In this document: positions 21,093 through 32,959 of the stretch, piece after piece
How positions within the stretch are numbered: the stretch's first letter is position 1
How the letters are laid out: the number at the start of each line of letters is the position of its first letter
From: Paracamarosporium sp. OC-R06-R3
Taxonomy: Eukaryota; Ascomycota; Dothideomycetes; Pleosporales; Didymosphaeriaceae
Length of the DNA: 64,000 nucleotides
Assembly (NCBI GenBank): GCA_019828545.1
Contig: JACVRA010000095.1
Location: forward strand, 685,305 to 749,304
Direction: 5' to 3'
The notes under the pieces: generated by a model
Database searches by the model: none
What the model was told of the DNA's origin: nothing
Seen by the model: only the letters and a program-made list of their open reading frames with translations
Program-made: the position numbers and the translations under genes

Positions 21093-22552
21093 CTACACCT
21101 CCTTCCAAGATCCCTCTACTGCCTTCCTGGGGACACCCGAGTACTGTTGGTCCTGCGTCTGCGCAGGTGTATAAGCTCGATACGGCTGCTGTGCAGGGTA
21201 TGAAGGCTCTGCAGACCCGTACGTCTGTTGTCCGGGATACGCAGGTGCAGGAGATGCAGACGGAACAGGAGGATCAACCCTCGTCGAGCCTGAAGGAGCG
21301 TACACCGGAGAGGGGTCCCTCATTGGGGCAGGGGCTGGAGCATACCCGTTGTACATGCCGTTTCCGGGCGTCACCGGTGACACTTCAGGATCCTGATACT
21401 GGTTGTTGCTGTAGCCATAATTCGTGTTCAGCGGAGGTGGTGTACGGGATGTATTCGGTTGATGGTACTGTTGCTGTTGGTCATATTGTCCATACTGATC
21501 GTAGTCTGGACCAGGGGACCGCCGAGGAGCCTGTCCATTGTATCCCGGACCCGGCGATCGTCGATCATATTGCTGGTTCTGTGCATAGCCAGCCCCAGCT
21601 CCATACACAGGAGACAGCGACGGTTGAGGAGGCGACGTGCCGCGGTAACCATCTTGCTGCTGGCCATAGGCTTCGCCGTACCCGCCAGGAGAATGTTGAG
21701 GGTTGCGATGCGGCAAATTGTTCGCATACGAAGCATCTTGATAACCTTGAGAGTACCCATACCCATCTTCCGTCTGAATGCGCTGCACTGGGGACCTTCC
21801 GGGGCCGGGGGATCTTCGCGCCGCCCCACCGGCTGCTACCGCTGCCATTGACGTCCCGGCCACACTTCCGTTGTGGTCCAGCCTGTCCATTTCCACGTCG
21901 TCTCGCTTCTCAGGAACGACCTCTTCCTCAACATGCACGTTCTTCGCGTCTCTCCAACTCGGCATCGCAGGGAGGGCGTCTTCGTTGACTGGTTTCGTAT
22001 GTGCATCGAATCTTGCAAACTGAGATGGTTCAGGCTTTGGTGCAGGGTTGAATGTAGGGGCTGCGGGCGCAGGGTTAAACGTAGGCGCCGGCGAAGGGTT
22101 GAAAGTAGGAGCCGCATGCGATCGATACTGCTGGTTCAAGGGCCGTGAGTCCATTGGAGCGATTGGAGCGATTGGAGGAGCAGCGGAGTAGGCCGAGGCA
22201 TCGTATGGACGAGGCGGAGGAGTTTGCACACGCTTGTGGCCTGATCTCCCTCCCGAAGGACAACAGCAAGTGCAGCATTTGAAGCAGCAACACGCCAATT
22301 CCGCGCCGCAGCACACGCAGCGCGCTATACACAGCACCACGGAGAGGACAATGATTCCTCCGACGACGATGGCGACGATAACGGGCCATCTGTCAAACGT
22401 TAGCCACCGAGCCGGACGTCAGCCTTTGCAGTGGTTACAGACTTGCAGTAGTTCTTGGCCATGCACTTGTCCCATGATGAGAGAGTGTCTTTGGCATCAG
22501 CGAACGGATCGCGCGCCGCGACCAGCGAGCGCATAACAAGTAGAGAAGCCAT
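21093..22552 (-). CDS. fibroin-3-related fungal membrane protein
   Basis: Two exons, 22552-22443 and 22389-21093 (53-nt intron), giving 468 residues. The N-terminus (DPFADAKDTLSSWDKCMAKNYCK) leads across the splice junction into one transmembrane helix (WPVIVAIVVGGIIVLSVV, about 38-55). This is followed at once by a dense Cys cluster (CIARCVCCGAELACCCF..CC..CCC), likely palmitoylated or metal-binding on the inner face. The rest is a long disordered Pro/Tyr/Gln/Ser-rich cytosolic tail with repeats of the type APTFNPAP and RRSPGPGY. The Trp-Pro-Val-Ile-Val start of the helix after a CMAKxYCK motif is typical of proteins annotated fibroin-3 related in ascomycetes. Function unknown. Confidence 0.85.
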
Positions 22553-23398
22553 GAGGTGAAAAGAAGCAGAAGGCGCAAGCCGAGAGGGGTCGGACAAGGT
22601 TGGGGTATGTCGAGGTGGCAGGGCGAGGCTGTGCCCAGCAAGTGTTCAGTCGGTGACACCGCGCGACAAAGATGGTTACGGAATGGAGCGCAGAAGTGGC
22701 ACGACGAGGCTTGCCGTCTGCATGGCGCTGTGCGTGTAGGAGCACAGAACGAGCGACGAAAGATGGGCGGCCTTCAAATGAAGATGTGCCATACTGTCGC
22801 GAATCCGGTTTAATCAAGGTCAAACGCCCGTTTCATGCACCTGCAGGGCCCTACTGTGGGGCCGAGCCAAGACTCTGTGCCACGCATGCTGTGGCTGTGC
22901 ATGCAGATCTGGAGCAGCGCGTCGTAGCCGAATCGTCCTATGACTACCCGATGAGGCATGTTCAACCACTTGCTGCTGGCCGCATCTGTTTCATCTTCCT
23001 GCACTTCGATGACTCTGCGTCGAGCCGCTGATGCTTACTGTCTCTGTACGTGCCATGCCTGAGGAGTCCACGGCGTTTCATCAGCGCAAACCGGACCCCA
23101 CAACGGTCATTATGCATGAGTGAGTGCTTATTAACCGTTACGAGCAGAATCATCGTTCGCTAACACTACTACGATCCTGTATCAGAGATTCGAATGGCTC
23201 TGAGCGTTTTTCATCAATTGCCCCGGAATGCAAGTCGACGCATGCACCTGCATCGTCTGCTTCTCTGTGTCCACCAATCTCGTGAATACTACCGGGATGT
23301 GCTAAATCCACTCCTGGTCACGTTTCTTCGAGAAGCCTTGGAACATGTCATATCGTTTGAATTTCGACAGAAGGTGGTATATACAACATCAGCGAACC
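22553..23398. other. intergenic region
   Basis: Promoter side of the fibroin-3-related gene and 3' side of the cupin gene. Several short frames but no coding signature. Confidence 0.5.
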
Positions 23399-23863
23399 CT
23401 ACAACGCACCCTGCTTCCTCTGGCCCGTGAAAAACGCCAGCCCATAATCATCCGTCGTGAATGTGATTTTGCTTCCCTTGGGGAAGAAAAAAACGTCGCC
23501 TGAGCTTGGTAAGCATTTGTTCAGCCATGAATTGACATGAGAAGATTTACCTGGCTTCGCATTGACCTTCTTGCCTGTCTCGTCTGAAATCGTGAAGGAA
23601 CCCTCGACGATAATCTTCATCTCGTCGTACGTGTAGGTGTACTCTAACGGCGTGCCTTTCTCCAGCCGATAGAAACCAGCTGACATGGGCTTATCGGGGT
23701 TGATCTTGTCGCTGCGACGCTATTAATACGGTAATGGTGGAGAAATGAGGAATAGAACTAACCTAGAGAAAACATCGCCCAAGTATGCATTCTCGTTTGC
23801 GATGAGCGGGGGCTTGTATTCCTTTTGCGCGTTGGGGTAGTGGTGCATGGCTGGAGAAGACAT
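23399..23863 (-). CDS. small cupin protein (EutQ-like)
   Basis: Three exons, 23863-23763, 23711-23551 and 23499-23399, giving 120 residues. Removing the second intron restores the cupin words KPGDVFFFPKGSKITF. An earlier strand contains YTYDEMKIIVEGSFTISDETG, the first cupin motif in the style of EutQ/DUF861 proteins. Cupins of this size bind small molecules or metals; no substrate can be inferred. The classic metal-binding His residues are largely absent (the visible residues are Glu and Asp), as in other EutQ-type members. Confidence 0.82.
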
Positions 23864-24560
23864 TGTGCGTTATCAAGAGCTGGCTGGTGGTTTGGAAGCG
23901 CTTTTTGCTGATGCTTGAGTTAATCCGTGCAAGCAATGCCGTAAAGTGTGCAGAGTGTGATCGGTTGCAAAGAAAGGACGACAGAGACATTTATACCCCT
24001 CTCTACAACAACACCTGCATGCCGCGGATAGCTACCATCAACCGCATCTTATCCACACACAAGCCAGCGGCTCCGCACACGTCTATCCTAGACGACTGGG
24101 CCAATTTGAAGCACTATCTTTCACCATTTGGCCCGTCTTACTGGAAACAGAAGTTATGAGGGCACATAAGTGGCTCCATTGACTGCAGATGGCGGCTTGC
24201 TAATCTTTAGGACGACGGAAACGGTATTACAAGTGCATCGCGTGCATGAGAGATGGCGGAGGCGCTGAGCAGTGGATGTCATTTGGTTGCACTACCGCTA
24301 TGATTGGCCCGTATTGCTTTACCTCATTGGGTTGGCGGCTTCGTTTGCCGAACGAGAAGATGGTGGTTACGATACGACACAACATAAAGACTCATGGAGA
24401 TAAGAGGATCAGCCCGCGAGGAGAGTTGCGGCTGTGACTAGCTCCTCGATGCATCTGTCGCATTGCTTATGGCGAAGCCACATATCGTGCCGCGGCCCCT
24501 TCCACGATGCAATCATCGCGCATGCCTCCGATATGCCCTGTAATCTGATCATTGCGGACT
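23864..24560. other. intergenic region
   Basis: Between the cupin start and the stop codon of the HET gene. Short frames only; nothing recognised. Confidence 0.5.
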
Positions 24561-26648
24561 TCACACCAAACGGAATCGATGGACGCTCCTTATTCCCTTC
24601 TTCAATAGCCTTTCTACCTCCCCATTCATGAAGCCATCCACATACGCCTCCCCGATAACCTGCCACGCCTCTCTTGCACCTACTCTTCTCAACACAAGTG
24701 GTATGCTGCACCCAAACAATACCACAACAGCATCGCCAGGGCGGGCTCTGCATGGCACCATACCTACAAAGCCATTGCTGGTCACCATCAGCCGCCGTGA
24801 CTTTTTGCGTGTGGTGTCCAAGAAGCGGGACTGAAAGGTGTCTGCGTAGTCCGAGTTTGCATCTGCGCTCGTGTCGGGCGGATACATGATAAGACGACGG
24901 GAAATAGACTCAGTCTGTGAATATGGTGGCGGGGGGGCGTCAAGGAGTGCAGGGGCTGAGGAAGTTGTGGTTGTTCTGACGAGTTCGTCCAGGGTCCAGG
25001 TATTGATGCGTAAGTGACGGTTCTGCTGAAACCATGTCGCGAACGTGGAGTCTGGGGCATCTTCAGCGGGGTCTGCGAGTATTTCAGAGTCCAAACAAGC
25101 GTTGCAGAGGCCGAGAAAGTCAGACACGTAGTACTGAGGAGCGACAAAACGGAGATACTTGTCTTGACGACCAAGAACAAGTGACCGAGCTATCGAACTG
25201 AGGAGGGCTATTGGATCTGCAGCTCCTGATCCCCTTGTATCCGGACTCGTAGTACCTTGGAGCAGGCCATGCAAAGGCCCGTCCCGGACACACGCGAAGC
25301 TCCTACACCGCGGATCGCAGCCCTCGAGCGCTCCGAGATTCTCAATAGTATCCAGGATGACACCATCGCACCACATTTCTTTGAGGTTCTCGTGGAAGCG
25401 TACATTTGCTCTGCCCCGTAACCGCTGCCCAGGTGCGTCGTACATGGCTTTCCACTTGTGGCCATGCAGTGGTCTGAAGTTTCCAATGTGCTCGCTGGCA
25501 CTCTGGCTCGCCATCAACGGTACGGGGCTTGCGAACTCTGTATATACCCTCCAGTCTGGAGTCCACGAAGGCACTGCGCTCTCGATTCCAGGGTCATCTG
25601 GGCCGGAATAGCGGCTGAAGAGATGAGAGAAACAAATAATGTCCAAATCTTGGTATTCATTATAAAATGAGCGGACGAGTCTTGCATATTGGTGCTGAAC
25701 TGAGGTCTTGTACTCGGGCTTGCCTACCAGTTTTCGATCTCGCGCAGTTATGATGCCAAGAACGGAATATATTCTATCTCTTGAATCGGATGCGGAATGA
25801 TTGCATAAGTACGCAAGCACAGCAACCAAGGGAATTCCACGAGCCTTTGGAATGATGTGCCACTGGTGGATTCTTCTCCTGTTGAACGCACTGTCAAACA
25901 CCTGTCGAGGGATCAGCTCCACCTCCATGTCGCGATCTCCTACACTGCACAAGAATATGCTGTACATGGCTGCCTTGAACTTGCCACGGCTGATCGAAGT
26001 GTTGCCGCAGTAGAATTTCACTTCTCGGGGCAGGATCATCTCTTGGAGCGTCCATACCCTGGTCCACCATGGGCGGCCTAGGAGGTTGCTGACCGATTTC
26101 CAGCAGGCCGCCATATCCGTGGAGCGAAGGTTTGCTCGTGTGGTATCGGCATCCTTCCCACTGAACAGAGGTTGTAGTTTCTGTAGGTAGTGGAGGAATT
26201 CGATGGCGCCCTTACAGTCGTTTTCGCCCTCCACTTCTCTTCCGAGCCAAACGATCGCTCTTCTAGCCTTCTTGTAAATATCGGCCATGATCTGTACTTG
26301 CTGTTCTCTTTCCTGTCCATCCGCGAGGTTGATGGAAAGTGAGTCGATCCACCACCAATCTTCATCATGAAAGTCTTCATGTCCACTGACCATCCGAAGC
26401 AGTGGGAGGAGGCCATTGAGAACTGGCACCTTTCCCGTCTTCAACGTGATCACAGTGTCTGAGTATGTCTTCGCGCCCCAAGTGTAACTGGCACTGTAAA
26501 ACTGCGGTGCGTTCGCAAGTGCGAATTTCTCCAGTCTACCGGTGAAATGTCCATCAATCGATCGCGAAAACCGAAGAAGCCGAATGGAAGTACCATCGAT
26601 CTTTTCACGATAGACCGGATTCATATTTGCATATGAGTTGACGTCCAT
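24561..26648 (-). CDS. heterokaryon incompatibility (HET) domain protein
   Basis: Single exon, 695 residues. The HET domain (PF06985 type) starts near residue 50 with YSASYTWG. It continues through WWWIDSLSINLADGQEREQQVQIMADIYKKARRAIVWLG (about 98-136), the three conserved HET blocks. A long C-terminal region carries DSRDRIYSVLGI and ends with the usual GFVGMVPCRARPGDAVVVLFGC segment and a VIGEAYVDGFMNGE block. HET proteins can trigger self/non-self cell death in filamentous ascomycetes, but most members have no demonstrated role. No NACHT or repeat domain is attached. The frame is intact. Confidence 0.93.
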   Translation of the reverse strand: MDVNSYANMNPVYREKIDGTSIRLLRFSRSIDGHFTGRLEKFALANAPQFYSASYTWGAKTYSDTVITLKTGKVPVLNGLLPLLRMVSGHEDFHDEDWWWIDSLSINLADGQEREQQVQIMADIYKKARRAIVWLGREVEGENDCKGAIEFLHYLQKLQPLFSGKDADTTRANLRSTDMAACWKSVSNLLGRPWWTRVWTLQEMILPREVKFYCGNTSISRGKFKAAMYSIFLCSVGDRDMEVELIPRQVFDSAFNRRRIHQWHIIPKARGIPLVAVLAYLCNHSASDSRDRIYSVLGIITARDRKLVGKPEYKTSVQHQYARLVRSFYNEYQDLDIICFSHLFSRYSGPDDPGIESAVPSWTPDWRVYTEFASPVPLMASQSASEHIGNFRPLHGHKWKAMYDAPGQRLRGRANVRFHENLKEMWCDGVILDTIENLGALEGCDPRCRSFACVRDGPLHGLLQGTTSPDTRGSGAADPIALLSSIARSLVLGRQDKYLRFVAPQYYVSDFLGLCNACLDSEILADPAEDAPDSTFATWFQQNRHLRINTWTLDELVRTTTTSSAPALLDAPPPPYSQTESISRRLIMYPPDTSADANSDYADTFQSRFLDTTRKKSRRLMVTSNGFVGMVPCRARPGDAVVVLFGCSIPLVLRRVGAREAWQVIGEAYVDGFMNGEVERLLKKGIRSVHRFRLV

Positions 26649-26976
26649 GAAGTTCGGTCGAAGTGGTAAGCTTGCACTGCCCGAAAGAGGATCCAGGCAG
26701 CCTGGGAGATGGAAACCGCTAACCTGTTGTGCATTAGCGCATCAGACCTCGAAGGGCACGACCACCAGGCATTAGCGAAGTGAAATGTCAAGATGGCGCC
26801 AGCGCCAGTGTGTGGAGAAAGGGAAAATGTCTGCTTGCAAATTTCGTATCAAATTATCCGTGAGTTTGTAAGACACTATCTTTAGCAGGCCTGTGGTCAC
26901 GTTCACGTATGGTGGTTGCCTATCACCCTTTGCTTGATATACACGTTACTGCGGCCCTGCACCACAACAACACAAA

Positions 26977-27056
26977 GGCCGTGTGGCCCAATGGCAAGGC
27001 GCTTGACTACGATCATGTTAATCAAGAGATTCACGGTTCGATCCCGTGCTCGGTCA
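26977..27056 (+). tRNA. tRNA-Arg (anticodon ACG), with 8-nt intron
   Basis: Acceptor arms GGCCGTG (26977-26983) and CTCGGTC (27049-27055) pair with one G-U and one mismatch. The D arm has GCC/GGC. The anticodon stem CTTGA/TCAAG encloses 15 bases, which reduce to a normal 7-base loop when TCATGTTA (27013-27020) is removed just after position 37. This leaves anticodon ACG at 27009-27011. The T arm CACGG-TTCGATC-CCGTG is perfect and doubles as the B box. This tRNA reads CGU (and CGC/CGA after A-to-I editing). Confidence 0.92.
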
Positions 27057-27058
27057 TC

Positions 27059-27066
27059 TTTTTTTT
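27059..27066 (+). terminator. RNA polymerase III terminator of tRNA-Arg
   Basis: Run of eight T starting three bases after the discriminator base of the tRNA. Confidence 0.9.
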
Positions 27067-28196
27067 CGGTGCGTAGAAGGGAGCCAGTTAGCGGAAAAGT
27101 TTTTTGACTGTGGGTATTTCTGAGCTGTGCACCGAGCGAGCCCCTCTTGTCTTTAATGCTTGGATGCACTTCCTCTGCACAGACTTCTGACTCGCAAAGG
27201 AGAGTTGTTGACGGGGCCCCTGCGGATGTAGGTTCCAATTCCCTAGTACCATCGCGGAGGAGCATGGCAATTGTAACCTTTGTGGGTAAACTTTGCACCT
27301 GGAAGAGCTCATTCACTCCTAACTCTAGCACCCATCCTTCTACTCACTCATCGCTCTTGTCCAACCATCTCACCACTCCACCGGCACATGCATGTTGACA
27401 GCTATCTCATAATTTGGTTGGCTCGGGACCGTAAGCCTAGTACCAATCTTCTTACCATCTGGACAGGACAGAAATGGCGGTTTATAGAGCGCAGCACCAT
27501 GTCTCATGCCGAGATGCGCAGGGTGGTCTGTGGTACTTTGACGTGCACAACGATTTGTATGTTGACGGTTAGGGTTATGCGGGTGGATTGGTGAGGATTT
27601 TCGCTTTCTTCGAAGAGCTTTCGAATATTGTCGCTGACTATGCCACCTGTTGCGATCTGAGATGCTCCTGTACTAAATGTTAAAGAGAACGTGCTGCATT
27701 AGGCAAAGGCTGTGTCGGCGCTGGTAGCAAGGGTCGGTATAGTGAGGATTCTGGAGCGTTGAATGCGGACGGCTGGATACGTTCCTAGTAGTGGACATCG
27801 TAACCAATTTTGCTCATACACAACCTGTGGACAACCCACCGGACTTGACGTGCGGTTCCAGAAGCGCGTTAGGACAGGGCCTTTTCGTGCATCTCGATCG
27901 GTTGTCAAATAGCATATGGAAATACCTGTTTTGCCTTGAACATGGATTAGCCGATACTTCACAAGTATACGCAGAGACTTGAGAAGTTGATGTATACAAA
28001 TTGGACCGCTAATCTCCCAGATATTCTACAAACAGCTCGGAAGGCCGAACTCTCCGCATGTACATGCGACGCGGCGGCAGTGAGCCGATGAAACGCTGAT
28101 ATCGCCGTATAACCCCATCTGAAGCCGCCGTTGTATGCTGCAGAGCGATACTCGGAGCTCTGGTGGTTTAAGAAACATCCCCGAGGCCTGAGCAAC
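27067..28196. other. intergenic region
   Basis: About 1.1 kb between the tRNA and the 3' end of the V-ATPase gene. Scattered short frames; no recognised gene, RNA or repeat. Confidence 0.5.
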
Positions 28197-29012
28197 TCAG
28201 TCGTGGAACCTCCTGTTCTGGTTTTCGCCAAACAGTGTGACTCTGATGCTGGGCAATGCGTCCGTCTCGAGGATCTTGAGCCGCTCATCGAAGGTGTTGT
28301 TGATGTCGATCTTTCCGCCGGTACCAGCAATGATGACGCCACCGGACCTGTTGCTGTCAGCTCTGTGCATATGGTTAGGGTAACAGACTCACGATCCCTC
28401 GGGCAACGGATCACTCTCTTCGATGGTGATGGCGACATCCTTGTTCACCTTCTTCTTGTACTCCCCTTGGGCATCCTCGATGGCCTTCTTGACGACGTCA
28501 TAGTCGGCCTTCCTCGCCTTGACCTGGAGCTTGTCCTCGTTGAGCGCATATGCGCCCTCGAGTATCAGGTTCTTCAGAATGCCCTGGTATTTGCCCTTGT
28601 TCTTGGACACTTCGGCCAGCTTCTTGCCCGCATCCTCGAACAGTCTGTCCAGCAGCTCTTGGCGGGCCGACAGAATCCTGATTCGCGACTTGTTGGAGAC
28701 GGTGGAGCGGGTGATCTGCTGCGACATGCTGGCCTGCTTGAACTTCTTCTCGTAGGAGGAGTCGATGGAGGCAGTTTCCTGGCGGACGAGCTTGGACTTT
28801 TCGATTGCGAACTCCTCGTCGGCCTTGAGGCGGATCTCGTTGGCCTTCTCCATGGCCTCCTGCTTGATGAAGGCCGTCATCTTCCTCAGCTCGCCGGCGA
28901 CCTGCCCGGTGACGCATTAGCAGCTGTTGACGTATGGCGGGGAGCTCTGCAGCAGCGGCTCGAGCAGAGGGCAGCCTACCTGGTCGTCGGAGAGGGCGTG
29001 TATTTGCGACAT
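28197..29012 (-). CDS. VMA4: V-type proton ATPase subunit E
   Basis: Three exons, 29012-28980, 28901-28393 and 28347-28197, giving 230 residues, the normal length for the family. The start MSQIHALSDDQ joins VAGELRKMTAFIKQEA, the conserved N-terminal helix. The long charged coiled coil continues through RLKADEEFAIEKSKLVRQE. The C-terminal domain ends with GGVIIAGTGGKIDINNTF and DERLKILETDALPSIRVTLFG. Subunit E is part of the peripheral stalk that couples the V1 ATPase to the membrane sector on vacuolar and endosomal membranes. It is divergent from the NIPA-like gene, with about 520 bp between start codons. Confidence 0.96.
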
Positions 29013-29224
29013 GGCGACGGCTGAGAGCGTGGGTGCGTGGGTGCGTGTGTGCGGTCGAGGTGGTCGCTGCAGCGGTGCAGGTATGAGGTACGAGGGCGCT
29101 GGTGGTGGAGCTGGAGCTTGGATACGTGAGGTCAAGTCAAGCCACAGCTCGAAGGCGCCCGCGATTACGCCGGTGTGAGCTAGCGGACGACCAGCGCTGG
29201 GGTACCGGGGCACTCCAGCGCATG

Positions 29225-29254
29225 CACACACACATACACACATACACACACACA
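29225..29254. repeat. CA-type microsatellite
   Basis: CACA/TACA dinucleotide run in the promoter region shared by the V-ATPase subunit E gene and the NIPA-like gene. Confidence 0.9.
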
Positions 29255-29528
29255 GTAGCCAGCAACGGACGTCTTTCTCGAGCGCTGCAACGCCCGCCGT
29301 CCGTCGAGCCAGCCGACATCATCACACCGCGCACCCCTGCCGCCCGCGCGCCCGTCGCCCAATCCTCGGTCTCGTGGCCTGCCGCCGACTATCACGGTGA
29401 CGCACCCGCAGACACTGCTGCGCTGGACGCATTGCTCACGCCCGCAACCCCGTCCACGCCGCTATATACAGCATGGTGCCGCGCCTCAGGTAGCAGCCAC
29501 GTAGTGCGACCACAGCTTCCGGGGCACC

Positions 29529-31394
29529 ATGGTGGAGCTCTCCGCGGGCGCCAGCATTGCTGTGAGCTGCCCCAACACACCGCACACGTCCTGGGTGCTG
29601 ACAACGCCTATAGATCGGGGTAATCGTCGGCCTCGCATCCACCTGCGTCCAGAGCATCGGCTTGACCCTGCAGCGCAAATCGCATCTGCTCGAGGAAGAG
29701 AAGGAGGACGACTATGAGCGGCGACCGCCCTACAAGCGCCGGCGGTGGCAGGTGAGGATAGCATTGCGTCGAGGGCGAGAAGTGTGCTGACCGGTACAGC
29801 TGGGCATGCTGATGTTCGTGGTGGCGAACATCGTGGGGAGCACCATCCAGATCACCACCCTCCCGCTCCCTGTGCTGTCCACCTTGCAAGCCGTATGCTT
29901 CCCTGCCGCCTGCGCGAGACCCTTTTCTAACCTGCGCAGTCCGGCCTCGTCTTCAACTCGATATGTGCTTCGGTCGTTCTGAGCGAACCATTTACGCGGC
30001 ACTCGCTAGCCGGCACTGTACTCGTCGCAGCAGGAGCCCTCCTCATCGGCATATTCGGAGCCATCAGCGAGCCCTCTCACAATCTGAACCAGCTTCTGCG
30101 GCTTCTGGGGCGCTCCCAGTTTCTGATATGGATGTTTGGGACCTTCATCATAGTCCTAGCCTTGATCATCGCCAGCTGGTTTCTGAAGCGCATATATCCT
30201 CGACCCACGCCACGCCTGAGACTGGTTCGAGGCATCTTCTTTGGCTGCGTCAGTGGAATCCTTTCCGCCCATTCTCTCCTCATAGCCAAGAGTGCGGTCG
30301 AGCTTCTAGTCCGCACTATCGTCGACCGCCATAATCAGTTCAACCGTTGGGAGTCCTGGATGATCCTCATTGGTCTTGTCACTTTTGCCTTAACCCAGCT
30401 ATACTACATGCACCGTGGATTGAAGCTTTGCAGTACAAGCGTTCTATACCCCCTCATTTTCTGCGTCTACAATGTCATCGCCATCATAGACGGTTTGATC
30501 TACTTCCACCAATCAGCTAGATTGTCCAATCTGCACGCAGGCCTACTCGCGCTTGGAACGGCTATTCTGTTAGCCGGAGTTGTATGTCTCAGTTGGCGGT
30601 TGGAGGAGAGCGATGAAGAGCCCTCGTCACCAGTTGTTGGACGGCACAAAGGTCACGTGCCCATACCGCAAACAGCGCTTACTCCAGGTATCGGTCTCGT
30701 CCACGGCATTCTGGAGGATGAATCTCCAGTCGATCTAGAGGAGCAGTTGCCCGGTCTCCACGGCGCTGTCACTGAGCAGCGAAAGCGACAGAGCATCGAC
30801 GAGCGAACCCCTTTGCTCGCTCGAGCACCCACCGGTCCAGCAGTCACCGTAGCCCGTCGGGCCGATGAAAGACCATCATTAAGCACCAAGCAGTCACATA
30901 GCCCAAGCGCGAGTCCCTCGGCTCGCAGACCACCAAGAAGACGGAGAATGACGATTTCTGAAGAGACGAACGAGATCTGGAACGAACTGAACGATAGAGA
31001 CACACTCCCATCCCCAGTCAGACGTTCGGTAGACCTGGAACGAAGACCCCGTTCTGGCACATTGCCCGCACGCCGCAAGAACAGTTCAGGAACATGGCTT
31101 AACCAAATGCGGAGGCGGTCTTGGTTCGACAGCGCGGGGCTAGGCCTCCACCGAGATCGTAGTGCATCACAGGGGAAAAGACCTGTCGATAGCCACACAT
31201 CGTTGCTAGACCATCCAGACCCAGAAGACGAGACACATTCTGATACCGATGCGCCGCTGAGCCCTGATGCGGGGAGGCGCGGTACATGGGGGTTTGGGGA
31301 GAGACGGAATCAAGAGGGGCTAGGCGATTGGTTCAAATTGAAATGGTGGCGGAAGAAGTGGAGAGATGGGGAGGAAGAGACGGGAGTTGCATGA
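29529..31394 (+). CDS. NIPA-like (DUF803) membrane transporter
   Basis: Four exons, 29529-29561, 29614-29751, 29800-29892 and 29940-31394, giving 572 residues. After splicing, the N-terminal half has the multi-helix layout of NIPA/DUF803 proteins: IGVIVGLASTCVQSIGLTLQRK, LGMLMFVVANIVGSTIQI, LQASGLVFNSICASVVLSEPF and VLYPLIFCVYNVIAIIDGLIYF. About nine hydrophobic segments are visible up to residue 370. The C-terminal 200 residues are a charged, Ser/Arg-rich cytosolic tail. NIPA proteins transport magnesium in animals; in fungi the substrate is usually unproven. Confidence 0.9.
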
Positions 31395-31688
31395 GAGAGT
31401 ATTAGATACCACTACGTTAGCATTGATAGCATGTACGATTGAAATATGATCTTGTTGTTCATTGTGCTGCACTGAAGGTACATGGTGCTGCAAGTGCATG
31501 GACAGAGGGAAACTAGCATGGTGCGGACGTTCGGTAGAAGGTAACTCTGTCGATGTAGTGTCGGCTCTGAATTACAAAACATTAACATCAATGATGAACC
31601 CGCTTGGTGGTGAATTTCCAGCGCCTATCGCTAAAACGTCAATAATGACCCCTGGCCTGATATCGTTTCATGGAATCCGCATGCCTCG
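31395..31688. other. short convergent spacer
   Basis: About 290 bp between the stop codons of the NIPA-like gene and CHS5. Nothing coding seen. Confidence 0.6.
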
Positions 31689-32959
31689 CTAAAGCTGGAC
31701 TTCTTGGAAACTGGCTTGGTCATCGTCGTCGTCTTCTGCGGTAGGTGGCGGAGGCTTCTCTCTTGTAGGCAGACCGGCCTCGACTGCTTTTCCATTGCTG
31801 CTCGCACGCTCTTCATCGCTGTCCTCTTCTGAGTCGTCCGCGGTGGGTTTGAGGTCTTCTGTCCTCACTTTCTGCTCCTCTGTCAACGCTTTCGGTTCCG
31901 GCGAGACTGACGGAGAGGGTGAGGTATCACGCTTCTCGTCGTCATCCTTCGGCGGCGGTGGAGGAGGAGCTGCACTGTCGCTTTCTGGCTCATGCGTTGG
32001 TCTCTCGGGTGTCGGTGGTGTGACCTCGGTCCTCGGGCTGGTCACTGAACGGGGTCCTCCCTGCTGTTGCGGTGGTTGTTGTTGACCGGCTCCACCGCCC
32101 ACTGATCGTAATCGCGGGTCCGCGTTCAGGTAGTAACCTCGTACACCCACGATCCTTCCGTCTCGTTTGCAGCCCTTCACCCAGTCTGGCACCACGATGG
32201 GAATATTATTCTCCATGGCCTTCTCCCATGCAGGCCCCCTTCCTTCGGTACACACAAAGTGTGTAGTATCGATCCTAACAGTGTCCACGATTTTGGCGCC
32301 AATCTCTTCAACGTCTCTCTGCAGAGACTCGCGGAGCGCCGTGGGCATGTGACCAGGGGTGATTGTGATACCAGACAGATCTGTCATCTTATGCGTCTGC
32401 ACCTTCAGCTTCTCGCTGCTAAAGGTGCCGGCGCTGGTCCTCAGCACCAAATGGAAGACATATTCGGTGTCGACTGCCAACCCGCTCAGCTTGGTGCTGT
32501 GCACTTCGGTCGGCCGGGGTATCGTGCCGGCCTTGCTGCCGTTCCTGTACAAGGTCAAGCTTCGAAGCTCTGCCGTGGCGATGTCTATGGGGTCCCACTC
32601 GAGGACTACCGACGTCTGCGTGGCATTGCGGCAGCGCAGGACGGGCGGGGAGGGCTCGCGCTGGCCAAAGGTGCGGAAGATGTTGGACTGGAGCGCGTGG
32701 AACTTGGCGGCCTCGTCTGATTCTTTCTCTGCGTTGCGGGTGACTTCTATGTCTACGATACTTCCGGAGGAGATGTCTGGGGGCAGGAGAATGGAGGGGA
32801 ATTCGATCTACGCGGGTGAGCTGCGAGCCATGTGCAAGGATGCGCCAGTTGGAGGGAAGGACAGGCAATTGAGCGGGCGGCGCTTACGAGGCGTTTGTCT
32901 TCTGTGAGGAGCACGGCGACACCCGCATCGACCTTGCCGACAGTAAGGGAGACCAGCAT
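31689..32959 (-). CDS. CHS5: chitin biosynthesis protein CHS5 (exomer scaffold)
   Basis: Two exons, 32959-32888 and 32807-31689, giving 396 residues. It starts with the short N-terminal strand and hairpin region (MLVSLTVGKVDAGVAVLL), followed by a helix around residues 45-70. A fibronectin type III domain spans about 77-162 (PPVLRCRNATQTSVVLEWDP..). A BRCT domain spans about 166-252 (HKMTDLSGITITPG..PDWVKGCKRDGRIVG). The tail is acidic and Pro/Ser-rich. This domain order is diagnostic for Chs5, which with Arf1 forms the exomer coat exporting chitin synthase and some other cargo from the trans-Golgi. Confidence 0.95.

Noticed and set aside
20987..21988. Plus-strand frame of 333 codons
   Set aside because: Antisense shadow of the fibroin-3-related gene, whose protein has recognisable features on the minus strand.
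28131..29024. Plus-strand frame of 297 codons
   Set aside because: Antisense to V-ATPase subunit E, which is unambiguous.
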